NCBI RefSeq assembly: GCF_022538185.1
Contig: NZ_JAKYXC010000003.1
Coordinates: 186,001-250,000, forward strand
Reading direction: 5' to 3'
DNA from: Microbacterium sp. CFH 31415
Lineage (GTDB): Bacteria; Actinomycetota; Actinomycetes; Actinomycetales; Microbacteriaceae
DNA: 64,000 bases
Shown: in pieces, positions 53,240 to 64,000 of the stretch
Layout: the number at the start of each line of letters is the position of its first letter
Position numbering within the stretch: position 1 is the stretch's first letter
The notes under the pieces: model-generated
What the model was told of the DNA's origin: nothing
Database searches by the model: none
Seen by the model: the letters and a program-made list of their open reading frames with translations, nothing else
Made by a program: the position numbers and the translations under genes

Positions 53240-53374
53240 CCGCTTCAGCCTAGCGGCTGTGCCCGGCGACGCGGACGAGGCGACGGCGGTGCCGTAGGCT
53301 GGGGGGCAGGGATCTGCGCATCTCTATTCCGTCATGCCCGCCGTCCATCCGGCGCCGTACACAGCGAGGTTTCG

Positions 53375-53758
53375 ATGCCCACCGGCAAGGTCAGGTTCTA
53401 CGACGAGGAGAAGGGGTTCGGCTTCATCGCCTCCGATGACGGCCAGGACGTCTTCCTGCACGCCACCGCCCTCCCCGCGGGCACGCCGGCGCCCAAGGCC
53501 GGCACGCGCCTCGAGTTCGGCGTCGCCGACGGCAAGCGCGGGCTCCAGGCTCTGTCGGTGCGCGTGCTCGAGGCGCCGGTCAGTCTCGCGAAGCGCGCAC
53601 GCAAGCCCGCCGACGACATGGCGATCATCATCGAAGACCTCGTCAAGCTGCTCGACGGCACCGCCGACGACCTGCGCCGGGGGCGTTACCCCAGTGGCGC
53701 GCAGGCCAAGAAGGTGGCGGCCGTGCTGCGCAAGGTGGCGGATGAACTCGACGCCTGA
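53375..53758 (+). CDS. Cold-shock-domain protein with C-terminal extension
   Basis: 127 residues. The first 65 are a cold-shock domain (MPTGKVRFYDEEKGFGFIA, DVFLHATAL). The other 60 are a helical extension (MAIIIEDLVKLLDGTADDLR, AAVLRKVADEL) seen in actinobacterial CspB-type proteins such as M. tuberculosis Rv0871. The leader is about 65 bases from TAGGCT at 53295. The stop overlaps the DUF3027 start by 17 bases. Confidence 0.9.
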   Translation: MPTGKVRFYDEEKGFGFIASDDGQDVFLHATALPAGTPAPKAGTRLEFGVADGKRGLQALSVRVLEAPVSLAKRARKPADDMAIIIEDLVKLLDGTADDLRRGRYPSGAQAKKVAAVLRKVADELDA

Positions 53759-54674
53759 GTCCGACCCGACGCCCGACGTCGACGTGTCGCCGCTGGGCGA
53801 CACGCCCTCGGACGCACCCGAGACCGACGGCAACCTCGCGACCGAGTCATCGCCCGAGGCGGATGCGGTGACGGATGCCGCGGCCGACGTCGCTGCCGAG
53901 CCCGAGGCTGACGAACCTGCGGCCGACGTGGCGGATACCGAGGCTGTGGCGCCGGAGCTCGTCATCCCGGATCCCGACCCGGCCCTCCTCGAGGCGCACG
54001 ACCTGGCGCTCGCCGCCCTGCGAGAGGTCACGCCGGCCACGACCATCGGCGACGCCGCGGACTACCGCGTGGAGCCCGACGGCGTCGTCTCGCTGCGCTT
54101 CCACAACCGGCTCGCGGGATACCCCGGGTGGTTGTGGACGGTGAGCCTCGCACGCGTCGAAGACGCCGAGCCGACGGTGCTCGAGGTCGAGCTTCTTCCC
54201 AGTGACGGTGCGCTCCTCGCTCCGGACTGGGTGCCGTGGGCCGTGCGTCTCGCCGAGTACCAGGCGGCTCAGGTCGCGCTCGCCGAGGCGCCGCACGCGG
54301 CCGACGACGAGTTGGCCCAGGATGCGGCGGACGACGACGACCTCGACGACGTCGACGACCTCGATGCGGCCGACTTCGACGACGACGGCTCGCCGATCCT
54401 GCACGCAGGCGACCTCGACGGCGTCGACATCGACGAGCTCGACGAGAGCGCGGACGACGACGATTCGGACGACGACGACTCGGACGAGGACGACTCGGAT
54501 GACGACGACTCGGATGACGACGACTCGGATGACGACGACTCGGATGACGACTCCGACTCCGACTCGGACGACGACTCCGACTCGGATGACGACTCCGACG
54601 AGGACGACGACGACGAGGACGACGAGCAGTCCGACGAGGGCGACTCCGACGAGGGCGACGACGCGAAGGAGTGA
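53742..54674 (+). CDS. DUF3027 protein with a long Asp/Ser-rich acidic tail
   Basis: 310 residues from ATG 53742, overlapping the cold-shock gene by 17 bases. An acidic, Pro/Ala-rich lead (1-75) is followed by the DUF3027 core (about 80-180; VVSLRFHNRLAGYPGWLWTV). From about residue 200 to the end the chain is almost only Asp, Glu and Ser, coded partly by perfect 15-bp tandem repeats (54498-54542). DUF3027 is an actinobacterial family of unknown function, usually paired with a cold-shock gene. The tail would be disordered and strongly negative. It is convergent with the GH3 gene. Confidence 0.88.
   Translation: MNSTPESDPTPDVDVSPLGDTPSDAPETDGNLATESSPEADAVTDAAADVAAEPEADEPAADVADTEAVAPELVIPDPDPALLEAHDLALAALREVTPATTIGDAADYRVEPDGVVSLRFHNRLAGYPGWLWTVSLARVEDAEPTVLEVELLPSDGALLAPDWVPWAVRLAEYQAAQVALAEAPHAADDELAQDAADDDDLDDVDDLDAADFDDDGSPILHAGDLDGVDIDELDESADDDDSDDDDSDEDDSDDDDSDDDDSDDDDSDDDSDSDSDDDSDSDDDSDEDDDDEDDEQSDEGDSDEGDDAKE
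54498..54542 (+). repeat. 15-bp coding tandem repeat (DDDDS) within the DUF3027 gene
   Basis: GATGACGACGACTCG occurs three times in a row at 54498-54512, 54513-54527 and 54528-54542, with related units before and after. Being a multiple of three, unit gain or loss changes tail length without a frameshift. Confidence 0.9.
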
Positions 54675-54699
54675 CTCGCCGCGCCGCCGCCCCCGGGGA

Positions 54700-57000
54700 T
54701 CAAGGGGTGAGCGCCGCTGCCGTCAGCAGCTCGACCGCGCTCACGGCGTCGCCGGACGACACCGTGAAGCTCGCGCTGAGGAGCGCCTCGTCGCGTGACG
54801 ACGGGCCCACCAGCAGCTCGAACTCGCCGGCCTCGACGACCCGGTTGCCCTGGGCGTCGACGATCGTGCAGTCGGCGACCGCGATCGCGAGCTCGACCGT
54901 CGCCTGTGCGCCCTGCTCGACGTCGACGACGGTGAACCCCTTGAGTTCCTTGTCGGCCCAGCTGACCGACGTCACGCTGTCGCGTACGTAGGCCTGCACG
55001 ACCTCGCGCGCGGGCCGCGACCCGGTGTTGCGCACCGTCACCGTCGCGTGCACCGTGTCGGCCGCGCCCAGCACGGGCTCCGTGATCCGCAGGTCGGAGT
55101 ACTCGACGCGCGTGTACGACAGGCCGTCGCCGAACGCGTGCGCAGGAGCCTGCGTCAGGTCGGCGTACCGCGATCCGTGCTGTCCGCGCACCTGGTTGTA
55201 GTACGTCGGCTGCTGGCCGACGTGGCGGGCGAACGAGATCGGCAGGCGGCCGGAGGGCTCGATGAGACCCAGCAGCAGCTCGGCGATCGCCCGGCCACCC
55301 TGCATGCCCGGGTTCGCGGTCCACACCAGGGCCGCGGCATCCGTCACCGACTGCGGAAGCACGAGCGGCTTCGACGCGAGCAGCACCACGATCAGCGGCT
55401 TGCCGGTCGCCGCCAGCGCCTCGAGGAGCGCCTGCTGACCGCCGAGCAGCTCGAGGGTCGCCGTGGACCGCCCTTCGCCCACGAGCTCGACCCGGTCGCC
55501 CACGACGGCGACCACGTAGTCGGCGTCCTGCGCCGCGGCGACGGCTTCGGCGATGAGGGCGGCGTCGGGGGCGACGGGCACCACGATCTGCGGGCGCGGC
55601 TGACCGTCGGGGAAGAAGGCGCCTTCCGGGTCCTCCTCGAGGGTCAGGATGTCGGCGCCCTGCGCGTGCGCGACGTCCCACGTCGACGGCGCGTGCGCTC
55701 GCAGCCCTTCGAGCACCGTCGTGATGAGCTCGCGCGGCTGACCGTCGGGCAGCCAGTCGACCTGGCCAGATGATCCGGCCCAGTCGCCGAGCTGCGTCTG
55801 CGCGTCGTCGGCGAGCGGCCCGACCACCGCGATGCGGCGGGGTGTGCCATCGTCGCCCAGCGGGAGCGTGCCGTCGTTCTGCAGCAGCACGAGCGAGCGC
55901 CTCGCGGTCTCGAGGTTGAGGGCGACGTGCTCGGGGCGGCCGATCACGGTCTCGATGCGCCCGGCGTCGGGAAGCCGCGGGTTCTCGAACAGGCCGAACT
56001 CGAACTTCAGGCGCAGGATGCGCGACACCGCGCGGTCGAGATCGCTCTCGGCCATCAGGCCGCGCTCGATCGCCAGCAGCGCACCGTGGAAGAAGCCCGG
56101 TGTGGTCATGACCATGTCGTTGCCGGCCTTGACCGCGGCGGCGGCGGCGTGCGCGTAGTCGGGCTGCACCTTCTGCTCCCACACCATGCGTCCGACGTTG
56201 TCCCAGTCGGTGATGAGGGTGCCGGTGTAGCCCCACTCGCCGCGCAGCACGTCGTTGAGCAGCCAGTCGTTGATCGTGATCGGCACGCCGTCGGTCGTCT
56301 GATAGCCGAGCATGAAGGTGCGGCATCCCTCCTTCGCCACTCTCTCGAACGGCGGGAGGAACCACGAGCGCAGCTTGCGGCGCGAGATGTCGGCCTCGCT
56401 CGCGTCGCGGCCGCCCTGGGTCTCCGAGTAGCCGGCGAAGTGCTTGGCCGTCGCGAGGATAGCGTCGGGGTCGCCGAGCCCGCCGCCCTGGTAGCCGCGC
56501 ACCATCGCCGAGGCGAGTTCGCCGATCAGGTACGGGTCCTCGCCGAACGTCTCGTCGATGCGGCCCCAGCGGAGGTCGCGCGCGATGCACAGCACGGGAG
56601 AGAAGGTCCAGTGGATGCCGGTGGCCGCCACCTCCGCGGCGGTGGCGCGCGCGACCTGCTCGACGAGCGCGGCATCCCACGTCGCCGCCATGCCCAGCTG
56701 CGTCGGGAAGACGGTGCCGCCCTCCCAGAACGCGTGGCCGTGGATGCAGTCCTCGCCGACGAGCAGCGGGATCTGCAGGCGCGTGTGGAGCGTCAGGTCC
56801 CGCGCGCGCAGCACCCGGGCGGGCGAGGCGTGCAGGATCGAGCCGGCGTGCATCCGCAGGATCTGGTCGTCGAGGTCCTCGCGGGCGTCGAGCTGCAGCA
56901 TCTGCCCGACCTTCTCCTCGAGGGTCATGCGGCCCAGCAGGTCGCCGATCCGCTCCTCGACCGGGAGCTCGGGGTCGAGGTAGGGGGCGTCGTAGGTCAC
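54700..57000 (-). CDS. Glycoside hydrolase family 3 beta-glucosidase-like enzyme
   Basis: 766 residues from GTG 57000, overlapping the permease stop by four bases (GTGA). The N-terminal barrel has TFSPVLCIARDLRWGRIDETFGEDPYL (split here as TFSPVLCIARDLRWGR and FGEDPYL), AKHFAGYSETQGGRD, and the nucleophile aspartate in LITDWDNVGR. The second domain has LLGGQQALLEALAATGKP, and the C-terminal fibronectin-III-like domain ends the chain. No signal peptide, so it acts inside the cell on imported beta-linked oligosaccharides. It is the last gene of the importer operon. Confidence 0.92.
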   Translation of the reverse strand: MTYDAPYLDPELPVEERIGDLLGRMTLEEKVGQMLQLDAREDLDDQILRMHAGSILHASPARVLRARDLTLHTRLQIPLLVGEDCIHGHAFWEGGTVFPTQLGMAATWDAALVEQVARATAAEVAATGIHWTFSPVLCIARDLRWGRIDETFGEDPYLIGELASAMVRGYQGGGLGDPDAILATAKHFAGYSETQGGRDASEADISRRKLRSWFLPPFERVAKEGCRTFMLGYQTTDGVPITINDWLLNDVLRGEWGYTGTLITDWDNVGRMVWEQKVQPDYAHAAAAAVKAGNDMVMTTPGFFHGALLAIERGLMAESDLDRAVSRILRLKFEFGLFENPRLPDAGRIETVIGRPEHVALNLETARRSLVLLQNDGTLPLGDDGTPRRIAVVGPLADDAQTQLGDWAGSSGQVDWLPDGQPRELITTVLEGLRAHAPSTWDVAHAQGADILTLEEDPEGAFFPDGQPRPQIVVPVAPDAALIAEAVAAAQDADYVVAVVGDRVELVGEGRSTATLELLGGQQALLEALAATGKPLIVVLLASKPLVLPQSVTDAAALVWTANPGMQGGRAIAELLLGLIEPSGRLPISFARHVGQQPTYYNQVRGQHGSRYADLTQAPAHAFGDGLSYTRVEYSDLRITEPVLGAADTVHATVTVRNTGSRPAREVVQAYVRDSVTSVSWADKELKGFTVVDVEQGAQATVELAIAVADCTIVDAQGNRVVEAGEFELLVGPSSRDEALLSASFTVSSGDAVSAVELLTAAALTP

Positions 57001-58064
57001 GGATTCTCCTGTCGGGATGTCTCGGGCGCGGTGCGGACGGCCGTGACGGTGTCGTTGACGTTCATGCCCTTCTTCTTGAGGGCGCGGGCGCGCTCGCCGG
57101 CCGACCGCAGACGCGGGTTGACGTACTCGTCGATGCCGAAGTTGATGAGCGAGAGAGCGACGCCGATGGCGGCGATGCACAGGCCGGGAGGCAGGAACCA
57201 CCACCACTGGCCCTGGCGGAACGCGCCCTGAGCGCTCGCCCAGTTGAGGATCGTGCCCCAGTTGTAGGTCGTCACCGGGATGATGCCGATGTACGACAGT
57301 GTGGTGAGGCCGATGATCGCGGCGGTCACCGTGCCCACGAAGCTCGCGGCGATGAGCGCCATGAGGTTCGGCAGCATCTCGACGGTGATGATGCGGCGCA
57401 GCGGCTCGCCGTTGGCGCGGGCGGCCTGCACGAAGTCGCGGCTGCGCAGCGACATCGTCTGCGCGCGCAGCACGCGGGCGCCCCACGCCCAGCCGATGAG
57501 ACCGAGGACGGTGGCGATCAGGATCAGGGGCGGGTCCTCGACAATGGTCGCGACGATGATGATGAGCGGGATGCCGGGGATGACGAGGAACACGTTGGTC
57601 AGCGCCGACAGGCCCTCGCTGCGCCACCCCCGCAGGTAGCCCGACATCACGCCGATCACGATCGCGATGACGGTGGCGATGATCGCGGCGAGGAAGCCGA
57701 CGACGATGACGCCGCGCGTGCCGTGGATGACCTGGCTCAGCACGTCCTCGCCGATATGGGTCGTGCCCAGCCAGTGCGCGGCCGACGGCGGCTGGAAGCG
57801 CGCGGTGTTGTCGACCTTGGTTGGCGAGTAGGGCGCGAGCACGTCGGCGAAGATCGCGACGAGCACGAAGAACCCGAGGATCGCCAGGCCCGTGACCGAC
57901 TTCCGGTTGCGGAACATCGCGAAGGCCGATCCCAGCTTCGACCAGAAGGGCGGCTTCCTGCGCGGGGTGGCGCCGTTGCCGGGGGAGGGAGTGCGCACGG
58001 TGGCGGTCGCGGGCGTGTGCGCCGGACGCCGTGCGGGGCTCTCGTCGACGATGGTCGTGTCCAT
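56997..58064 (-). CDS. Family-5 ABC importer permease (DppC/OppC type)
   Basis: 355 residues from ATG 58064. A disordered Pro/Thr-rich N-terminus (1-45), then six membrane helices starting at about 55 (SVTGLAILGFFVLVAIFADV), with the OppC hallmark PPSAAHWLGTTHIGEDVLSQ and the coupling loop FVQAARANGEPLRRI. It pairs with the DppB-type permease upstream (2-base gap) and overlaps the GH3 gene downstream. The substrate is probably an oligosaccharide, given the GH3 gene. Confidence 0.93.
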   Translation of the reverse strand: MDTTIVDESPARRPAHTPATATVRTPSPGNGATPRRKPPFWSKLGSAFAMFRNRKSVTGLAILGFFVLVAIFADVLAPYSPTKVDNTARFQPPSAAHWLGTTHIGEDVLSQVIHGTRGVIVVGFLAAIIATVIAIVIGVMSGYLRGWRSEGLSALTNVFLVIPGIPLIIIVATIVEDPPLILIATVLGLIGWAWGARVLRAQTMSLRSRDFVQAARANGEPLRRIITVEMLPNLMALIAASFVGTVTAAIIGLTTLSYIGIIPVTTYNWGTILNWASAQGAFRQGQWWWFLPPGLCIAAIGVALSLINFGIDEYVNPRLRSAGERARALKKKGMNVNDTVTAVRTAPETSRQENP

Positions 58065-58066
58065 GC

Positions 58067-59142
58067 TCAGGCCTCCGTCTGGCGTGTGCGCGGGTCGAGG
58101 AATGCGTAGGCGACGTCGGCCAGGAGGTTGGCCAGCAGCACCGAGATCGTCAGCACGAGGAACACTCCCTGCATGAGGGCGTAGTCCTTGGCGTTGGTGG
58201 CGTCGAGCAGCAGCTTCCCGACGCCGGGGTAGCTGAACACCACCTCCATCACGATGGTGCCGCCGACGATGAACCCGAGCGCGAGCGCGAAGCTCTGGAT
58301 CTGCGGCAGCACCGCATTGCGCGCGGCGTAGCGCCAGAGCACCCGGTCGTTCGGCATGCCCTTTGCCTGCGCGACCATGACGTAGTCCTCGTCGAGGACC
58401 GTCAGCATCATGTTGCGCATGCCGAGCATCCAGCCGCCGAGCGAGGCGATGATGATCGTCGCGGCCGGGAGGAAACCGTGGTGCACCACGTCGCCGATGA
58501 ACTCCCACGACCACTCCGGCGTGACGCCGACGCCGTAGGCCTTGCCGATCGGGAACCAGCCGAGCGTCACCGAGAACACCGAGATCGCGACGAGCCCGAG
58601 CCAGAAGTAGGGGATCGTGCTCAGGAACGTCGTGATCGGGATGAGCGAGTCGAGCCGGCTGCCGCGGCGCCAGCCGACGATCGCGCCGCCGATGGTGCCG
58701 ATCGCGAAGGCGATGAGGGTGGCGAAGCCGACGAGGCCGACGGTCCAGATGAGCGACTGCCCGACCACCTCGGTCACCGGGCGCATGCCGTGCAGCAGCG
58801 AGATGCCGAGGTCGCCGCGCAGCAGCAGGCCCCAGTAGTCCACGTACTGCTGCCAGAGCGACGTGTCGGTGTCGAGACCGAGCAGGGAGCGCAGCGCCTC
58901 GGCGGCTTCGGGCGAGACGTTCCGGTTGCGGGCGAGATACGCGTCCACCGCGTCGCCCTTCATCAGGCGGGGCAGGAAGAAGTTGATCGTGATCGCCGCC
59001 CACAGCGTGAACAGATAGAACAGCGCGCGATTGCCGAGGAACCGCCACGGGATGCGCGCGCGAGCCTTCACCGCGCCGGTCGCCGTGGTGCCGGCTTCGA
59101 TCGCGTCGAAGCCGGGCGTCGGGAGCTGGGGAGCGACGGCGC

Positions 59143-59146
<4 letters not shown>
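58067..59146 (-). CDS. Family-5 ABC importer permease (DppB/OppB type)
   Basis: 359 residues from GTG 59146, which overlaps the upstream ATPase stop by four bases (GTGA). Six membrane helices, a large first external loop (about 60-125), and the coupling loop DYVMVAQAKGMPNDRVLWRYAARNA are typical of OppB. It forms the channel with the DppC-type protein. All genes of this operon overlap or abut, pointing to one polycistronic unit. Confidence 0.94.
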
Positions 59147-60773
<1,627 letters not shown>

Positions 60774-60808
60774 GGGGCTGGTTCGCTTTCGTGAAGGCGG
60801 GCGGGGAA

Positions 60809-60950
60809 GGGCGGGACGGATGCCGCAGCAGCAGTGCTGATTCAGGGCGGGACGGATGCCGCAGCAGCAGTGCCCTTTCAGGGCGGGACGGATGCCGCAG
60901 CAGCAGTGCTGATTCAGGGCGGGACGGATGCCGCAGCATCCGTCCCGCCC
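60809..60950 (-). repeat. 36-bp tandem repeats ending in a perfect hairpin, between dppA-like and dppD-like genes
   Basis: Copies start at 60809, 60845, 60881 and 60917; the first three are full 36-bp units (one has a 4-base variation at its end) and the fourth is cut short. GGGCGGGACGGAT (60917-60929) and ATCCGTCCCGCCC (60938-60950) make a perfect 13-bp stem. In the minus-strand RNA the single 5' arm (from 60938-60950) meets four identical 3' arms, so four alternative hairpins are possible. This follows the binding-protein stop by six bases. Confidence 0.9.
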
Positions 60951-60956
60951 AGGGGA

Positions 60957-62612
60957 TCAGCCGGCGGGCTGCAGCTTCGTCAGGATCTGCACGATCGCGG
61001 GCTGCGTCGGGTCGGCCGAGGCGTACTGGTCGTCCTCCGACGGCCAGCCGACGTAGTTGCGCGTGTTGAACTCGCCCAGGAGCGGGTGCGCGCCGAGCGG
61101 GATGGCCGGCACGTTCTCGACGAACGCCGTCTGCATCACCGCGAGAGCGGCCTCACGGTCGGCGTCCGACGCGGCGTTCGCGTACGTGTTGAGCGCCTCG
61201 GTGACCGCCGGGTCGTCGAAGCGGCCGAAGTTGAAGGCCGCCTTGCCGTCGACGATCCACTTCGGGTCCATGGTCGACGTGTAGAGGCCGTAGGCGTTGC
61301 CGGTGTCCTCGAGCCAGTGGATGATCGCCTGGAAGGTGCCCTCCTGGCGCGCAGCATCCCATCCGCCCCAATCGGGCTGGTCGACCTTGACCTCGATGCC
61401 GAGGCCCTCCTTGAGCTCCTCGGCGATCAGCGCCTGCTCGGTGTTCCAGTCGCTCCAGCCCGCGGGGACCGAGATCGAGAAGGTGACCGCTTCGCCGTCC
61501 GGGTCGATGAGCGTCTCGCCGTCCCACGTGTAGCCGGCGTCGGTGAGGATCTCGCGCGCCTTGTCGACGTCGACCGAGTAGTTCTGGCCCTGGTATTCGG
61601 GGATGACCTCGTCCTCGAGCAGTGCGCCCAGACCGGTGACGCTCCAGACCGCCTCGCTCGCGCCCTCACGGGCGATGTCGACGTACGCCTGGCGGTCGAT
61701 CGTCCACGCGAGCGCCTGACGCAGCGCCGGGTCGTTGAACGGCTTCGTCTGCAGGTTCATGAACAGCGTGCCCGCACCCGCGGTGGGGGATACCAGGAAC
61801 TTGTTGTCGGGGTCGGCCGACAGGTAGCTGTCCTGGATCTGGGGGATGAAGGCCTGTGCCCAGTCGGCCTCGCCCGTCGCCAGTGCAGTGGTGAGCGCCG
61901 CGTTGTCGCCGTACGAAACGTAGTGCAGCTCGGGCACGGCCAGTTCGCCGCCCCAGTAGTCCGGGTTCGCGGCGAGGGTGACCGACTCGGTCGTCCACGA
62001 GTCGAGCACGTACGGGCCGGTGCCCACCGCCTGGCCCTCGCCGGTGACGGGGTCGGTGTTGGGGTCTTCGATGTCCTTCCAGATGTGCTCGGGCACGATC
62101 TGGAAGTGCAGGACGCGGCCCTGCTGGGTGAACTTCGAGCTGTTGAAGTCGATGGTGACGGTGTTGCCGTCCACGCTCACGCTCTTGAGGTCGAGGGCGT
62201 TGGTGTCGTTGAGCCTGCCCTCGAGCACCTGGTTGAAGGAGAACGCGATGTCGTCGGCGGTGAACTCCTCGCCGTCGCTCCAGGACACGCCTTCGCGGGC
62301 CACCGCGGTGAGCTGCGTGTAGTCCTCGTTCCACTCGACCGATTCGGCGAGCCAGGGCGTCGTGCCGAGGTCGCCGGTCGGGTTGACGAGCGCGAGCGAC
62401 TCGAAGATGACTTTGCCGTAGCCGTACTTCGCGGCGGACGAATCGCCCAGATACGGGTTGTTCGACTCAGTGGTGATGGCGCCGTCGGGCTTGGCGATCG
62501 TGAGCGCCGCACCGGGTTCGTTGTCGCCGGAGTCCGTGCTGCCGGCCGCGCAGCCGGTCAGCACGAGCGCTGCTGCCATGCCGACGGCGACGAGGGAGGA
62601 CTTAAGCCTCAT
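60957..62612 (-). CDS. Family-5 extracellular solute-binding lipoprotein (DppA/OppA type)
   Basis: 551 residues from ATG 62612 behind AAGGAGAAG. A lipoprotein signal peptide ends in LTGC (Cys at about 21). Family-5 signatures follow: YGKVIFESLA near residue 65, VSWSDGEEFTADDIAFSF near 108, and LRQALAWTIDRQAYVDIA near 295. Family-5 proteins bind peptides, nickel or oligosaccharides; the GH3 gene in the operon favours a beta-glucoside or related sugar. It is the first gene of the operon. The divergent TetR and its operator-like repeat suggest induction. Confidence 0.93.
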   Translation of the reverse strand: MRLKSSLVAVGMAAALVLTGCAAGSTDSGDNEPGAALTIAKPDGAITTESNNPYLGDSSAAKYGYGKVIFESLALVNPTGDLGTTPWLAESVEWNEDYTQLTAVAREGVSWSDGEEFTADDIAFSFNQVLEGRLNDTNALDLKSVSVDGNTVTIDFNSSKFTQQGRVLHFQIVPEHIWKDIEDPNTDPVTGEGQAVGTGPYVLDSWTTESVTLAANPDYWGGELAVPELHYVSYGDNAALTTALATGEADWAQAFIPQIQDSYLSADPDNKFLVSPTAGAGTLFMNLQTKPFNDPALRQALAWTIDRQAYVDIAREGASEAVWSVTGLGALLEDEVIPEYQGQNYSVDVDKAREILTDAGYTWDGETLIDPDGEAVTFSISVPAGWSDWNTEQALIAEELKEGLGIEVKVDQPDWGGWDAARQEGTFQAIIHWLEDTGNAYGLYTSTMDPKWIVDGKAAFNFGRFDDPAVTEALNTYANAASDADREAALAVMQTAFVENVPAIPLGAHPLLGEFNTRNYVGWPSEDDQYASADPTQPAIVQILTKLQPAG

Positions 62613-62686
62613 TGCTTCTCCTTCGTGAGATGACGTCGGCGTACTCACGGAGGAGACCGCGACGTCGCGGGGGTGATTGCGCGACT

Positions 62687-62716
62687 AACTTACAATCAAG
62701 TAAGTAACTATTGCAA
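62687..62716 (-). promoter_or_regulatory. Importer operon promoter with embedded operator
   Basis: On the minus strand TTGCAA (62711-62716) and TAAGTT (62687-62692) are 18 bases apart, a sigma-70-type pair. Between and across them ACTTAC (62688-62693), 6 bases, GTAAGT (62700-62705) form a perfect inverted repeat. A repressor bound there would block the promoter; the divergent TetR is the likely ligand. Confidence 0.7.
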
Positions 62717-62790
62717 CCGTGTCTGCCGCCGAGCATCCGCGACTCGTGCGTAGACTCTTGATCCGCCGGAATGACGAGGGGCGGAAGCCA

Positions 62791-63423
62791 GTGACCGAGC
62801 AGCGCAGACAGCCGCGTTCGCGACCCGAGACCCTTGCGCGCCGACGCGACATCCTCGACGCCGCGACGGAGATCTTCGGGGCGAAGGGCTTCACCGGCGG
62901 CACTCTTCAGGAGATCGCCGACCAGGTGGGCATGACCCACGCCGGCATCCTCCATCACTTCGGCTCGAAGGATGCCCTGCTGCTCCAGGTGCTGCAGCAC
63001 CGTGACGAGACGGACGTCGCCGACCTCGAGGAGCAGCACATCCCCGACGGGATGGACCTGTTCCGCCACCTCGTGCGCACCGCGTTCGCGAACGCCGAGC
63101 GACCCGGGATCGTGCAGGCCTACGCCGTGCTGTCGGCCGAGTCCGTCACCGACGATCACCCGGGTCGCGAGTTCTTCCAGAAGCGGTACGCGACCCTGCG
63201 GAGCGAAGTCGCGGCGGCGTTCGCGCGGGTGTGCGCCGAGCGCGGCATCCGCGAACCCGAGACCGTCGCCTATGCGTCGACGGCGATCCTCGCCGTCATG
63301 GACGGCCTCCAGGTGCAGTGGCTGCTCGACCCGACCGCGCTCGACCTGGGCCGCGCGTCCGAGTTCGCTATCGAGGCGATCGTGGCCTCGGTGCTCGCCC
63401 CCGCGCCGTCACCGCTCGCCTGA
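62791..63423 (+). CDS. TetR-family transcriptional regulator
   Basis: 210 residues from GTG 62791, preceded by GAGGGGCGGA; an in-frame GTG at 62719 would overlap the importer promoter and adds a poorly conserved lead. The helix-turn-helix is LQEIADQVGMTHAGILHHFGS (split as LQEIADQVGM and THAGILHHF). The C-terminal domain is of the type often found with sugar-hydrolase loci in Microbacteriaceae. It is divergent from the importer and likely represses it through the ACTTAC/GTAAGT repeat. Confidence 0.88.
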   Translation: MTEQRRQPRSRPETLARRRDILDAATEIFGAKGFTGGTLQEIADQVGMTHAGILHHFGSKDALLLQVLQHRDETDVADLEEQHIPDGMDLFRHLVRTAFANAERPGIVQAYAVLSAESVTDDHPGREFFQKRYATLRSEVAAAFARVCAERGIREPETVAYASTAILAVMDGLQVQWLLDPTALDLGRASEFAIEAIVASVLAPAPSPLA

Positions 63424-63431
63424 CGCAGCCC

Positions 63432-64000
<569 letters not shown>

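Noticed and set aside
60809..60950. Could the 36-bp repeats be a CRISPR array
   Set aside because: Units are contiguous with no unique spacers, there are no cas genes, and the last unit forms a simple hairpin.

Overview
The window looks like a chromosome segment from a high-GC actinobacterium, most likely Microbacterium or a close relative in the Microbacteriaceae. The reasons are very GC-rich third codon positions, many GTG starts, actinobacterial-only families (CarD, GlnR, RskA, DUF3027, DUF3263, DUF4032, LytR_C, WXG100), and gene blocks shared with Mycobacterium tuberculosis: gpm-senX3-regX3, ppk-mutT1, carD-ispD-ispF-cysS-rlmB, and the XPB helicase with its partner. I see no rRNA, insertion sequence, prophage, integrase or CRISPR array. 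There is one tRNA (Thr, TGT). No gene-free stretch reaches 300 bases.

Layout. 1-6.4 kb: the end of an ECF sigma gene with its RskA-type anti-sigma factor, an AraC-type regulator, a VOC protein, pabC, a TetR/DUF2867 divergent pair and an AbiEi-DUF559 nuclease-like gene. Four copies of a long imperfect palindrome lie between these genes. 6.4-22.4 kb is mainly a phosphate and nitrogen control block: pstSCAB, mutT1, ppk and glnR on the minus strand, then membrane and housekeeping genes, gpmA, phoU and senX3-regX3. PHO-box-like 11-nt direct repeats lie upstream of pstS and phoU. 22.4-29.7 kb: a lipoprotein, carD, a fused ispDF, cysS and rlmB, interrupted by two opposite-strand genes. 29.7-40.3 kb: DUF4032, a sugar-type ABC ATPase, a DsbA-like protein without its cysteines, tRNA-Thr, a DMT transporter, nitroreductase-msrB, DUF2332/DUF3263/LytR_C, cspA, groEL with two CIRCE operators, and a WXG100 gene. 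40.4-47.2 kb: a PhoPR-like two-component system, then a cysteine-bearing ArsR/SufR-like regulator divergent from a four-gene operon of variant folate enzymes: folE, an FAD reductase, folP2-like and an Rv2671/RibD_C-like gene. 47.3-49.4 kb: an SRPBCC gene, a TetR gene and an epoxide-hydrolase-like gene, with paired operators of similar shape. 49.5-54.7 kb: XPB helicase, its partner, a small membrane protein, a cold-shock protein and DUF3027 with an acidic tail. 54.7-63.4 kb: a complete family-5 (Opp/Dpp-type) ABC importer in one operon with a GH3 glycosidase and a divergent TetR gene, probably for oligosaccharide uptake. The window ends inside serC.

Strongest candidate for something undescribed: the folE-reductase-folP2-RibD_C operon (43.7-47.2 kb). 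It gathers non-standard relatives of three folate-pathway steps behind a consensus-like promoter that overlaps a perfect inverted repeat, next to a possible metal- or Fe-S-sensing repressor. Second is the palindromic repeat family at 2-6.4 kb, which brackets a DUF559 nuclease gene. Third is an array of alternative RNA hairpins after the importer's binding-protein gene. All functional statements rest on reading motifs and context; no searches were run.
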